Shown here: piece after piece, positions 1 to 11,393 of the stretch
Numbering within the stretch: position 1 is the stretch's first letter
Layout of the letters: the number at the start of each line of letters is the position of its first letter
Assembly: GCF_954871325.1 (NCBI RefSeq)
Contig: NC_088775.1
Location: 76,485,561 to 76,549,560, forward strand
DNA: 64,000 nt
Origin: Gordionus sp. m RMFG-2023
Taxonomy: Eukaryota; Nematomorpha; Gordioida; Chordodea; Parachordodidae
Direction: 5' to 3'
Notes under the pieces: generated by a model
The model's input: the letters and a program-made list of their open reading frames with translations, nothing else
What the model was told of the DNA's origin: nothing
The model's database searches: none
Program-made: the position numbers and the translations under genes

Positions 1-400
1 ATTATAATTTAAATAATATGTTCAAATGCTTTTGCCATATTATACATTTGGCTTTTATAGCTGCCTTAGAACCTTTAAATAAAACTGTAAAAAAAATAAG
101 AAAATTTAAAATTTACTCACCCAATTTTGGATATACCAATACATTGGAATTCAACATATACCAACTGAAAGGGCAATATTGCTCGAACCCTATTTGACAA
201 CATATACTAATCATTTACAAAATACCAGTGAAGAAAATTATATTAATACCTTAACCTGGAATAATATAGAAATATATCGAGAATTTCTGGAACCATTTAA
301 TTTCGCTACAGAGATGGCCTCATATGTAAACACTCCATCAGTTTTAACCATCATTTATTTATATTCCAGAATTTTTGAGCATGTTGAGAGTTGCAATAAT
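1..400 (+). pseudogene. older hAT transposase relic, 5' part (host of the nested pair)
   Basis: An open stretch from about 179 to 400 encodes a hAT-like segment (LEPYLTTYTNHLQ, then WNNIEIYREFLEPF, then ending HVESCNN). It resumes after the first inserted element at 3423-3490 (IPYTILKRASLAALAK) and again after the second at 6277. It resembles the helical region between the catalytic core and the C-terminal dimerisation domain of hAT transposases. The frame is broken in several places and neither element end was found, so it is a dead relic. Upstream of 179 the sequence is plain AT-rich DNA. Assignment to hAT rests mainly on the C-terminal piece at 6277-6770. Confidence 0.5.
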
Positions 401-819
401 TAGGGCTGTGCCGATATTAAATATCGGATCGGATCGGTCCCGATATTTGGCGTTTTTCAAAAATATCGGATCGGCCCGATACCTGTAAAAAACCCGATCC
501 GATCCGATTCTTTTACTAAAAATGCAATTCTTATAAAACTTTTGAGTAATGAAACTTTGAATTATTATTTTTTAATAAAAAAAATTTTTTTTAAATATTT
601 AAAAAAAAAATAAATTTTTTCGAGTTTCTATTTTACATTAATAATATTTTATAAATAATTTTTTTTTAAACAATGCAAATGTTATTTATTTTTTAAATAG
701 ATTTTACAAGTTTTTTTATAAAAATAGAAAGGAACACCCAAAGTTTTATTTATTTTTAATTTTTTAAAAAAATAACACCAATTTTATTATTTATACTTTA
801 AATAAAAATTATTTTAAAT

Positions 820-3131
820 ATGGTTTCTGAATTATGGAAATATTTTGATAAAGATGAAGGTAATTTTGCAAAATGCGTCATCTGCGGAATTCTAATTTCA
901 CGGGGAGGAATACTGAAAAATTCCTTCAATACAACTAACATTAGGAAACATCTGAAGCGTTGCCATCAAAAGGAATTCGAAGAGCTAACACAAAAAGAAC
1001 GAGAAATATTAGAAAAAACAAATCAAATTTTCAAAAAAAAGAGCCCTGAAAGTTAGCCAACAATATCAGCCATTCTTAATAAAACTAATATTTGGAAACA
1101 TTCTGATCCTAAATCAATAATAATTTCTAAATTTATAGGGGAAATGATAGCGTGTGACCACCAGCCGATTTCTATCTTGGAGGATATAGGCTTTAAAAGG
1201 CTTTTACATCATTTATGTCCAAATTACAAAATTCCCAATAGAAAGTATTTTTCGCAAGGAGTTATTCCAGATATATATGAAAAACTCTCCGAAAAAATTC
1301 GTAAAGAAATTTTGGTTGACGATTCTTTTTTATCCTTTACGGTAGATATATGGACTAGAAATTCAGGTGGCGATTCTCACATCTCATTAACATGCCACTA
1401 TATAAACCAAAATTTTCAACAAATTAATAGAGTTCTAAATGTTAAAACATTTAATGAGTCGCATACAGCAATAAATATTGCTCAAATTTTAGATGAAATT
1501 ATTAATTATTGGGGTATAAAGAAAAATAAATTACACCTAATCATTAGAGATAATGCACCCAATATAACTTTGGCCATGAAAAATGGGAAATTTCAAAGGG
1601 TTTCGTGTTTTGCACATAGTTTGCAATTGGTTGCACAGGCAGCAATTTTATCACAGAGATCTATTATTGACATGCTTGCCCGGGTTAGAAAAATAGTAGG
1701 ACACTTTAAACATTCTTCTATTGCACAAAATTGTCTAAAAGAAATCCAAATTCGATTAAGTCTAGCCCAGCACAAATTAATCCAGGATGTGCCCACCCGT
1801 TGGGATTCTACCTATTATATGCTCGAAAGATTGATAGAACAAAAAAGGGCGGTACAGCTGTTCATTATCGATAATCCTAATTTGGGATGGCATCTATGAA
1901 TGGCTGCACCAGTCCTATCACTAGGACTTTATTTGGTCCTTTTCGAATTTGTGCTGATCCAAGGATCCTTCGCTCTAATAAACGATTACCCATTATTAGT
2001 GTTTATTATATTAATAGGGGTGAGCGTTTATTTTTTGATTATAGGGGGTTGATTAAGAAATTCGAAATTTTCTATATTAGGGGGTATGCGAGCGGTAAGA
2101 CAAGGTGTTTCTTACGAGTTAATTATAAGATTTATTTTTTTACTAATAGGATTAGTGGTGATAAGTTATGAGTTTGAAGAATTTATAACATAAATATATA
2201 CTCGTATATATTTATATATCTATTAGTTTCCTTTTTGATCTGTTCATTAGCTGAGATAAATCGAACTCCTTTTGATTTAATGGAAGGTGAATCCGAGTTG
2301 GTGTCATACCACTAATAATCAATTAACAACTCGGTTTTTTGATATTTATGATGATGACAATTATGTTGTCGCAACATTACTTGATCCTCGATATAAGGAT
2401 TTCTTTTTGCCAAAAAACATATCATACATAGAAAATCTCAGGACTGCATGTGAGTCTTTTTTTAAAGGTGATGATAATGTTCAACTTCCAATTTCTAATA
2501 AAGATTCGCCAGGTTTTATATTTTTTAAAATAAATTTAGATTTTATTGTTAACTTAGGTAATGACAATGAGAAAAATGTTCCACATAACATTAAAAAATG
2601 CAAATTTAATTTAAGGGATGCTTATAAATTGAAAATCAAATAAAAACTAGTAATAAATGAAATCGATAGTAATGTAAATGATGACCTGCCATACCTAATA
2701 GAAATCAAGGAATATTTAAAAGAATCTTTATATATAGAAAGTATAACAACATATTTTTCATATTAATTTAAATATTGCTTGGTTGGGCTATGATTGACCC
2801 ATTTGTTTGGGTGATTTTTCAAAATCAACAAAAGATTGGGTTTGTATGAAACCCACTATTTTATAAATGCTAATTTTATATTTGTGTTATTTATTTAGAA
2901 AACTCGAATAACTTTGATGATATTGATATTATATCCCCAGTGAATCCACTTGAATATTGGAGAGTTAATGCTGTAAAATATCCAACTTTATCAACACTTG
3001 CACGTAAATTTTTGGCTCCTCCAGCAACAAGTGTCCCATCTGAGTCTGCCTTCAGTATGGCAGGGGATATTGATAGTCCTCATCGTAGAAGCCTATTGCC
3101 TAAAAATCTAGAGGCTCTTATATTTATTTAA
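820..3131 (+). pseudogene. hAT transposase (BED finger to dimerisation domain), copy 1, broken
   Basis: The 820-1056 segment is a BED zinc finger (MVSELWKYFDKDEGNF, CVIC, then HLKRCH), ended by a TAG at 1054-1056 where copy 2 has CAG. The frame continues at 1144-1887 with the hAT catalytic core: FTVDIWT (about residue 65 of that segment), RDNAPNI, CFAHSLQL, PTRWDSTY. The mitochondrial insert removes the next 187 bp. The frame resumes at 2306 with ATLLDPRYKDFF. After a probable intron (about 2770-2898, acceptor TTTATTTAG) comes the C-terminal dimerisation motif at 2940-3131: NPLEYWRVNA, PATSVPSESAFS, LLPKNLEALIFI. The family mediates cut-and-paste transposition in the nucleus. With a stop codon and a replaced core, this copy cannot encode active transposase. 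Confidence 0.9.
1888..2305 (+). other. nad1: nuclear mitochondrial insert (NUMT) of nad1
   Basis: Read with the invertebrate mitochondrial code (TGA=Trp, ATA=Met, AGA=Ser), the segment from 1888 is open for about 100 codons and matches NADH dehydrogenase subunit 1: [15 protein letters not shown], then GGWLSNSKFSMLGGMRAVSQ, then GVSYE. After a one-base shift or stop near 2190 the frame resumes with SLAEINRTPFDLMEGESELV, the most conserved ND1 motif. Read with the nuclear code it is full of stops and misplaced Arg. It sits exactly where 187 bp of transposase (copy 2 positions 4611-4797) are missing, with no target duplication, so it looks like filler DNA used to repair a double-strand break. 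Confidence 0.93.
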
Positions 3132-3490
3132 AAAAATCTAATATATTATAATTTTATATATTAAATATTACAATTTTATAAACCAACATAAAATGGATAT
3201 ATTATTATATATTTTTTTTAAAATTATTGTTGAAATAAAAAAATTAAATTATGTATGCATAATTCTTTTATGCATAAAAAATATTGATTTATTAATTACA
3301 TTTGGTTCAAAGAGGGATGGTGAAAAATTAATATAAATATCGGATCGGTATCGAATCGGGTTTGAACCAACGGAAAATATCGGATCGGATCGGTGAAAAA
3401 TATGTGGATCGGCACAGCCCTAGCAATAATATTCCTTATACTATTTTAAAGAGAGCTTCTTTAGCTGCCTTAGCAAAACTTGATAAATAC

Positions 3491-6268
3491 TAGGGCTGTG
3501 CCGATCCACATATTTTTCACCGATCCGATCCGATATTTTCCGATATTGGTTCAAAACCGATCCGATACCGATCCGATATTTATATTAATTTTTCACCACC
3601 CTCTTTGAACCAAATGTAATTAATAAATCAATATTTTTTATGCATAAAAGAATTATGCATACATAATTTAATTTTTTTATTTCAACAATAATTTTAAAAA
3701 AAATATATAATAATATATCCATTTTATGTTGGTTTATAAAATTGTAATATTTAATATATAAAATTATAATATATTAGATTTTTTAAAATAAATATAAGAG
3801 CCTCTAGATTTTAAGGCAATAGGCTTCTACGATGAGGACTATCAATATCCCCTGCCGTACTGAAGGCAGACTCAGATGGGACACTTGTTGCTGGAGGAGC
3901 CAAAAATTTACGTGCAAGTGTTGATAAAGTTGAATATTTTGCAGCATTAACTCTCCAATATTCAAGTGGATTCACTGGGAATATAATATCAATATCATCA
4001 ATGTTATTCGAGTTTTCTAAATAAATAACACAAATATAAAATTAGCATTTATAAAATAGTGGGTTTCATACAAACCCAATCTTTTGTTGATTTTGAAAAA
4101 TCACCCAAACAAATGGGTCAATCATAACCCAACCAAGCAATATTTAAATTAATATGAAAAATATGTTGTTATACTTTCTATATATAAAGATTCTTTTAAA
4201 TATTCCTTGATTTCTATTAGGTATGGCAGGTCATCATTTCCATTACTATCGATTTCATTTATTACTAGTTTTTATTTGATTTTTAATTTATAAGCATCCC
4301 TTAAATTAAATTTGCATTTTTTAATGTTATGTGGAACATTTTTCTCATTGTCATTACCTAAGTTAACAATAAAATCTAAATTTATTTTAAAAAATATAAA
4401 ACCTGGCGAATCTTTATTAGAAATTGGAAGTTGAACATTATCATCACCTTTAAAAAAAGACTCACATGCAGTCCTGAGCTTTTCTATGTATGATATGTTT
4501 TTTTGGCAAAAAGAAATCCTTATATCGAGGATCAAGTAATGTTGCGACAACATAATTGTCATCATCATAAATATCAAAAAACCGAGTTGTTAATTGATTA
4601 TTAGTGGTATTCTTCATAGTCTGCACACCTCTATCTGTGTCCCCATTAATTGTTAATTCACTTTTCAGAATTTCAACAAAGGGTATAACATTGCTAATTG
4701 AACATGATTCCGTACTTATTTCTTTTGTTACTCTCTGAATTGGTTCAAGAACATCAATTACCCTTTCTGCTAATTCCCACTCATATAATGAGAGATTTCC
4801 CAAATTAGGATTATCGATAATGAACAGCTGTACCGCCCTTTTTTGTTCTATCAATCTTTCGAGCATATAATAGGTAGAATCCCAACGGGTGGGCACATCC
4901 TGGATTAATTTGTGCTGGGCTAGACTTAATCGAATTTGGATTTCTTTTAGACAATTTTGTGCAATAGAAGAATGTTTAAAGTGTCCTACTATTTTTCTAA
5001 CCCGGGCAAGCATGTCAATAATAGATCTCTGTGATAAAATTGCTGCCTGTGCAACCAATTGCAAACTATGTGCAAAACACGAAACGCTTTGAAATTTCCC
5101 ATTTTTCATGGCCAAAGTTATATTGGGTGCATTATCTCTAATGATTAGGTGTATTTTATTTTTCTTTATACCCAAATAATTAATAATTTCATCTAAAATT
5201 TGAGCAATATTTATTGCTGTATGCGACTCATTAAATGTTTTAACATTTAGAACTCTATTAATTTGTTGAAAATTTTGGTTTATATAGTGGCATGTTAAGG
5301 AGATGTGAGAATCGCCACCTGAATTTCTAGTCCATATATCTACCGTAAAGGATAAAAAAGAATCGTCAACCAAAATTTCTTTACGAATTTTTTCGGAGAG
5401 TTTTTCATATATATCCGGAATAACTCCTTGCGAAAAATACTTTCTATTGGGAATTTTGTAATTTGGACATAAATGATGTAAAAGCCTTTTAAAGCCTATA
5501 TCCTCCAAGATAGAAATCGGCTGGTGGTCACACGCTATCATTTCCCCTATAAATTTAGAAATTATTATTGATTTAGGATCAGAATGTTTCCAAATATTAG
5601 TTTTATTAAGAATGGCTGATATTGTTGGCTGACTTTCAGGGCTCTTTTTTTTAAAAATTTGATTTGTTTTTTCTAATATTTCTCGTTTTTTTTTGTGTTA
5701 GCTCTTCGAATTCCTTTTGAGGGCAACGCTTCAGATTTTCCTAATGTTAGTTGTATTGAACGAATTTTCAGTATTCCTCCCCGTGAAATTAGAATTCCGC
5801 AGATGACGCATTTTGCAAAATTACCTTCATCTTTATCAATATATTTCCATAATTCAGAAACCATATTTAAAATAATTTTTATTTAAAGTATAAATAATAA
5901 AATTGGTGTTATTTTTTTAAAAATTAAAAATAAATAAAACTTTGGGTGTTCCTTTCTATTTTTATAAAAAAACTTGTAAAATCTATTTAAAAAATAAATA
6001 ACATTTGCATTGTTTAAAAAAAAATTATTTATAAAATATTATTAATGTAAAATAGAAACTCGAAAAAATTTTTTTTTTTTAAATATTTAAAAAAAATTTT
6101 TTTTATTAAAAAATAATAATTCAAAGTTTCATTACTCAAAAGTTTTATAAGAATTGCATTTTTAGTAAAAGGATCGGATCGGGTTTTTTACAGGTATCGG
6201 GCCGATCCGATATTTTTGAAAAACGCCATATCGGGACCGATCCGATATTTAATATCGGCACAGCCCTA
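3491..6268 (-). mobile_element. hAT transposon copy 2, minus orientation
   Basis: It has the same TIRs as copy 1 (TAGGGCTGTGCCGAT outward at both ends) and an exact 8-bp duplication ATAAATAC at 3483-3490 and 6269-6276. It points the opposite way, so the 3' ends of the two copies face each other across only 68 bp. Nearly every base aligned by eye with copy 1 is the same. It keeps the 187 bp of transposase that copy 1 lost, so it serves as the template for defining the insert there. Different duplications show two separate insertion events, not one inverted duplication. Confidence 0.95.
3780..5864 (-). pseudogene. hAT transposase, copy 2, frameshifted
   Basis: The longest intact part is 359 codons (5541 to 4462) covering the core with FTVDIWT, RDNAPNI, CFAHSLQL, PTRWDSTY and ATLLDPRYKDFF. 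An extra A in a homopolymer run (7 against 6 in copy 1, near 4498-4504) shifts the frame before the C-terminal part (4577-4272). The BED finger (5864-5673) is also shifted by a one-base loss, and the first zinc-binding His of copy 1 (HLKRCH) is Asn here. The 3' exon with the dimerisation motif lies around 3790-4020. Several lesions sit in homopolymers, so some could be assembly errors, but the His loss is a plain substitution. Non-autonomous unless complemented. Confidence 0.88.
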
Positions 6269-6276
6269 ATAAATAC

Positions 6277-6770
6277 TATAATTGTATATTTTATCAACAA
6301 TGATTGACCCATGGTTTAAAATATCAAGTCACCTATTATAGGATAATAGTATAGACACTCATTGGATACCTAACCGAAGAATATAATATTTATAAAGTTA
6401 ATAATTTCCAGCTTAACACATAAATGAAACAGAAAATAAATCCAAAAAATTGTCCTTTTATGATAAAATATATCAAGTTAAACATAGTCATAACAATAAT
6501 AGCTTAGATATAAGCAAATATGTGGATGAAGTCACAATTTCTAATGATACAAATCCAATAGACTGGTGGAAATTAAATCAAAATAGATATACAATATATC
6601 GAAAATTGCCAGAGATTATTTTGCAATTCCAGCTATCTCTGAAAAGTCGTTTTCAGAAGGACGGTATGTTTAACGGACCAACGTTGTTCACTAGATGAAC
6701 ATACTACCCAAGCGTGCCTGCTAAAATGTCGGATGCGCATGCAGGATCCTTCTTAAAGACATAAAATTAT
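6277..6770 (+). pseudogene. older hAT transposase relic, 3' part
   Basis: This continues the relic interrupted by the two young elements. A segment at about 6540-6690 reads NPIDWWKLNQNRYTIYRKLP, the start of the hAT C-terminal dimerisation domain, followed by an out-of-frame SEKSFSEG-like stretch. The frame is lost near 6640 and many stops follow. It belongs to a different hAT lineage from copies 1 and 2, whose equivalent motif is NPLEYWRVNA. From about 6775 to 7630 I see only AT-rich sequence, apart from a G run and a short snapback noted separately. Confidence 0.6.
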
Positions 6771-7394
6771 TTTCCCTTATTAAATTTCAATCTTTTGTAC
6801 ATAGACAGTTATGTTATATTTTAGTGTACTCATTTTGCTATATTTTTTGTGCTAAATAAATCAAAATCAATAATACGTTTATTATTTGATTGGTTTGGTT
6901 AGGTTTGTTGATACAAAAAATTTATGATTAATTCAAAATTTTTTATATTCACATCACCTAATAAATTCCTAGTTTAAAAAAAGAATTTGGATTCAATAAA
7001 ATTTTGAGAGTTGGTTCTTAGCCCTCTTTTTATGGTAAAGCTTCATGATTTTTTTTCATGTTTATTTAATTAGAAATTACGGGTTTTTTAAATCACTATT
7101 TCTATTCTTTTAATTAGTAATTTGAATTTAAATCAATACCAATTCAATATTTCGTTTATCTTTGGTTTTTAATATTGGTTCCAATCCCTACATAGGTGTA
7201 TATGCTCCTTGTACCCAAATTTTTTTTGCTAGCTTTGAATTAGGAATTACTTTAGATCTGTTTCATAAATTTTTAGCATGAAAATATAAAGAGAGCTACC
7301 TAATTAAAAATTTCAAATATTCCCAATCAAAGATTTAGCAACTGATGAGATTTCCCTATCAAACAATTTGTTATTATATAATCTATTCCACTTA

Positions 7395-7512
7395 TAGCGG
7401 TCGGAACATGGGAGTAGTTGGGGAAGTGGGGGGGGGGGGGTTTCAGAAATTTGCTGAGCATTTTAAGCTAATAAATATCTCCCACCCCTACCCCACTTCC
7501 CCAAATGTATTC
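7395..7512. repeat. snapback of GC-rich arms next to a 13-base G run
   Basis: TTGGGGAAGTGGGG near 7408-7430 is repeated inverted as CCCCACTTCCCCAA near 7490-7504, enclosing about 60 bp. The left arm runs straight into a run of 13 G at 7428-7440. No clear target duplication was found. It may be a small MITE or a replication-slippage product. No gene is evident here. Confidence 0.5.
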
Positions 7513-7629
7513 ATTACTATAAAGAAGAATTTGAAAGGAAATTTTATAAAAAAAGAGAAAACCCAAAATATTTTTATAAACTTTTCTATTTTTTAACTAA
7601 TATAAAACTTCAAATACCATAAATGAAAC

Positions 7630-7775
7630 CATTTTTAATTATAGATTGTCAAGAGCACGCCGATTGGTTGAATGTACATTTGGTATATTGACATCTAAGT
7701 GGTGCATTCTAGATCGTAGTATAGATATCAATAAATCCAACATAACAATAATAAAAACATGTTCCTTCTCATAAT
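7630..7775 (+). pseudogene. PIF/Harbinger (HARBI1-like) nuclease fragment
   Basis: Forward translation gives FNYRLSRARRLVECTFGILT, then SKWCILDRSIDI and IIKTCSFSHN. This is the conserved C-terminal block of HARBI1-type DDE nucleases, where family members read NYRLSRARRVVENAFGIL and end with a Cys...LHN motif. It ends in a TAA in place of the His codon. Only about 45 residues remain, with no catalytic Asp residues and no recognisable TIRs, so it is a dead relic. From 7776 to 8403 the sequence is AT-rich with nothing I can identify. Confidence 0.85.
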
Positions 7776-8403
7776 ATAATTATATTTTATAAAATCTAAT
7801 GATTTTATTACCCATAATAATATACATATATTTAAAAAGCAAAGATAGAGGCAAAATATATTAGGGATACATTCTCTTTACATTTTGAAAATAATCCTCT
7901 ACCACAGCATATTATATCTGAGTCATTATTTATTGTATATAAAATATTCGTTATTATTATAGTATATATATATATATTGAATTATTAATTAAAAATATAA
8001 ATATTATTCTTGTATTTACCTTAATTTAACATCTATACATATATATTTTTTAACTATATTTAAAAGAGAGGCTGAGTCTTAAATAATCTAGTAATATTAA
8101 AAAATGTTTTTTTTATCTATATTAAAAATTTGTTTTATTTAAATATATTTTTTCTAAATATTTTTGCTTCTTAAATGTTAGACTAGATGTATCCCAAAAG
8201 TTATCAAATATTCCCTTCAACAATATAAAAAAAATTAAATTATTAAAATTTTTATTTATTATAAAATATTATACATTTATAAATAAAATTAAATATCGAT
8301 AATCTCCAGCTATACTCACCCAAAGATTATTCTTGTATAAAATATTTTTATATTGATCTAAATTTTTATTGTATAAACACCTATTAACTTTCAATATCCT
8401 TGA

Positions 8404-8770
8404 TAGAGAGCAAAAGTAGGCCCGGCCCGTACCCGGCTCGAACGGGCTTCGGACCGGGCCTAATATTTTTAAGAAAATTTGGGTCGGGTCGGGCCTTAGA
8501 AATTTTTTAAAATATATCTAAATTTATTAATTTTATGTTGAATTTTTTATGTAAAATAAAAATATGTGGTTTTATTTATAGAAAGTAGACGCCATATAAC
8601 ATATATCGTTTATTTTGAGTAATTATAAAAATTAATTTTTATATTTAAATAAATTCGGGTCGGGCCGGCAAAATTTTTTTAAAAAAAATCAGGTTCGGGT
8701 CGGGCCGGGCAAAATTTAAAAAAAAAATTTCGGGCCGGGCTTAAAAAATTAGGCCCGATGCAGATCACTA
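8404..8770. mobile_element. hAT-type MITE of the GGGCCGGGC family
   Basis: Both ends are dense in GGCCCGGCCCG/CGGGCCGGGC words in opposite sense, so the element can fold back. The right end reads TGCAGATCACTA and the left end is a decayed TAGAGA...GCAAAAGTAGGCC. Near-matching 8-mers flank it (ATCCTTGA at 8396-8403, ATCCTAGA at 8771-8778, 7 of 8). The middle is AT-rich with no coding potential. It is the same family as 28202-28655, which preserves both ends better. Confidence 0.75.
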
Positions 8771-8778
8771 ATCCTAGA

Positions 8779-9936
8779 TATTTTAAAAATAAAATATAAT
8801 TGAAAAGTTTTAGTAATAAAATAATATTAATTACTTAATTCTTTAGATATCCTTTTTTATGCTCTTACGATCTATATAAATTATTTTAGGATCAACTGAT
8901 GTATCCTTATATATATTATTTATAAAAATTAAAATCTGTTTTTTAAAAATAATGTATGAGATAATAAAAATGATCTTCTGCTTAATAACAAATATTCAAT
9001 ATCAGATTTATGATATCACTCTTTATTACAACCTTTAATTCCTAAAATTTTCACATATCACCATTCATATACTGATAATCATTACCCTAAAATATATATA
9101 GCATAATTAAATATATCGATTCTAATATATACTTCAAAATAACTGCCATCATAATTCTTTAAATAATTGACATAAACACTATCATAAATGTATGCCGTTT
9201 CCTTTTATTTTAGTCATTTTCCTACCATTTTTTTCTAACTATCTGAGTATTACAATAACAATAGTCTTTCCGTGATATAAAATAATTTTAATATATTTAT
9301 TTTACTAAATTATCCAAAAATAGTGACATTGTTTTTGTATAAAGCAAGTCTTGATTTAACTTGTTTCTAATCACAATTAAGTTAAATAACTTTATTGTAA
9401 TAATCTTATGAAAAGCATAACAATGAAAGTAATAATAATAATTGCTAGAATTAGTTCATTCGAAATATATATAATATGCAAAAGAATCCACGATAATATG
9501 AATGGGTGAATAATTGAATTCCTACGTGAATATTAGATTAATAATGTTAATTGACATTAACATTATATATATCACAAAACGACAATCACGACCCCTTTCC
9601 TTTATTAAGCTTACTGACTCACAAATTTTCTCAAAACAAAACTTTCATACAACATAGTATCTAATTATAACTCGACATTTACATATAACATCATATTTAA
9701 TTATAACCCAACATTTTCATAGCATATTTAACTATAACTCGATATTTTCATACAACATAATATTTATAACTCAAATATAATTTATATTTTTTCTTCACTG
9801 AGGACTATTACCCAAATTTTACCTTGATCTCTTCCAATATCATGACTTTTCCATATTCAATTGCTTATTGTCTATTACATCTAGTTGGGGTTTCCTGTTA
9901 TCATTTCTTTTTCGTGTAATATTTATTTTAAAAAAA
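8779..9936. other. AT-rich interval without recognised genes
   Basis: No coding similarity seen. At about 9640-9790 there is a degenerate tandem array of roughly 40-50 bp units containing ATAACTCGACATTT / ATAACCCAACATTTTCAT / ATAACTCGATATTTTCAT followed by CATACAACAT. A short perfect palindrome (TTAATGTCAATTAACATTAA-like) lies near 9545-9565. Confidence 0.5.
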
Positions 9937-10029
9937 CTACAAAATATCACTAGAGTTCGGATAGTTTGGCCTCCGTAGGCTGATGGTAACATCTAATGTT
10001 TGCCATGTATTCTGTTCTTCCTTTTCCAC
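9937..10029 (-). CDS. candidate terminal exon, unidentified
   Basis: Read on the minus strand from an acceptor-like TTTTATCAG, a 30-codon frame (VEKEEQNTWQTLDVTISL, then RRPNYPNSSDIL) ends at a TAG at 9937-9939. Residue composition is protein-like and unlike the lysine/isoleucine/asparagine/phenylalanine noise of this genome. Another small open segment on the same strand lies at 10754-10855, starting MGGCLYTNQIII with a good context, which could be a first exon. I do not recognise either, and no splice chain between them could be proven. Confidence 0.25.
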   Translation of the reverse strand: MEKEEQNTWQTLDVTISLRRPNYPNSSDIL

Positions 10030-11053
10030 CTGATAAAATACAATTATAAGATGAATTTGAAATATAAAAAAACTTTTTTTATAAAAAAACTAGAATATTT
10101 ATTTATTATTCATTTTCATAATTAATAAATAGAAAATAATATATAACCATCATTAAATTATCATTTATGGCTGAATATTTAAATTTATTGCCTAACGAAC
10201 CTCCCCATATATTTTTTAAAAAATTTGAATGGCGAGCCGCAACAGGCCAGATCTAGATCTTAATAAAAATTTGCCGTTTAAAATTTTCCAAGACATTACA
10301 TTATATAAATCAATTTATTTGACAAATTATTATCCTCTATTTTGAAATTAAAAAAAATTGCTGGAAAAATGACAAGGAAACCGCTTTGAAAGAACGCTCT
10401 GCTTGGAAATAGCTTATGGGTTTTTTCGTAAAATTTATGATGCATATCACAAAAGGGCAAGACAAATCTTGTGACCAATATATTTAAAATATCTTAGGAA
10501 TATTTTTTTGATGAGGTATCGCAATATGTAATATTATAACTGACGTTATATTTTATTTGTAAAATTATATGTTGATTTCGCGTCGATTTAAAATAATGTA
10601 TTAAAAATGGATTTAGCAAATTTAATGTCTATAATTTATAGAATTAAAGATTAGCGGGGGGGGGGGGCATGATATTTGAATTTTTACTTGATTTCGTAAG
10701 GAGCAATACTTTGATTTGCACAATGTTGAGTGTGATAACTTGTTTTGCATGAATTAATATGCCTTGAGAATTGTAGGCGGGTTTAGCAGTTCATGTATCT
10801 CTTTCTTTTTCTGCAAATTTATTATAATTTGATTTGTGTATAGACATCCACCCATGTTGATCGTTTGTTTAGTTTCGTTTATAGTTAAAGAAATATTTTT
10901 TTTCATTATATTTTACAGTTTAAAAGGGTTATTGCCTTAAAAAGATTCTTTGTTTATAAATCTGTAAAGGAGTTTTAGGTGTTATAGCCCTAAAAAGGGT
11001 CCTAGAGTAAATTAAAGCTGAAATAAGTGCCTATTGGTTAATTTTTTAGAAAG
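10030..11053. other. interval with a G run and weak exon-like pieces
   Basis: AT-rich. It holds a run of 12 G at 10656-10667 and the short minus-strand open segment 10754-10855 (34 codons, starts MGGC, which would fit N-myristoylation). No confident gene. Confidence 0.35.
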
Positions 11054-11393
11054 TTTCATATTTGTAATTTAAAAAGAATATTCATCTTTTATAAATTGAA
11101 TAAAAGAATCTAATAATTATTGAAATTTTATTTAATTTAACGTATATATTTTATTGGAATAAGAGTATCGCCTCTGATAGCGATACTCTGAGTTAAAATT
11201 TTGTTAACTTTCTCTTTACATTTTTTTTATTATTATAAAATTAAATTATCCAAAGTTTATATAAAATGAAAAAGTGATCTTTACAATTTCGTTAATGCAA
11301 TAAATATCATCATTTACATAAAAATTAATACATCTGTTAAAATAAATCACTTTATCAAATAAAATATACATTAAAAAAGTGTACATTACAACA
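11054..11393 (-). repeat. LTR, copy at the left
   Basis: 340-bp repeat identical by eye to 12659-12998. It contains a perfect hairpin GAGTATCGC...GCGATACTC around a CTCTGATA loop, near 11164-11190. Confidence 0.85.

Larger units (their letters stand above)
401..3422 (+). mobile_element. hAT transposon copy 1, disrupted by a mitochondrial insert
   Basis: Terminal inverted repeats begin TAGGGCTGTGCCGAT and end ATCGGCACAGCCCTA. An exact 8-bp duplication GCAATAAT flanks it at 393-400 and 3423-3430, the hallmark of hAT insertion. Just inside both ends lie repeats of the type CGGATCGG, GC-rich against an AT-rich genome; in hAT elements such subterminal repeats are usually transposase binding sites. 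The transposase runs on the plus strand. The element is 3022 bp against 2778 bp for copy 2; most of the difference is a 418-bp mitochondrial fragment replacing 187 bp of transposase. Exact TIRs and duplication indicate a young insertion. Confidence 0.95.

Noticed and set aside
1593-1796. Antisense open frame across the hAT transposase (also 4889-5092)
   Set aside because: Sh
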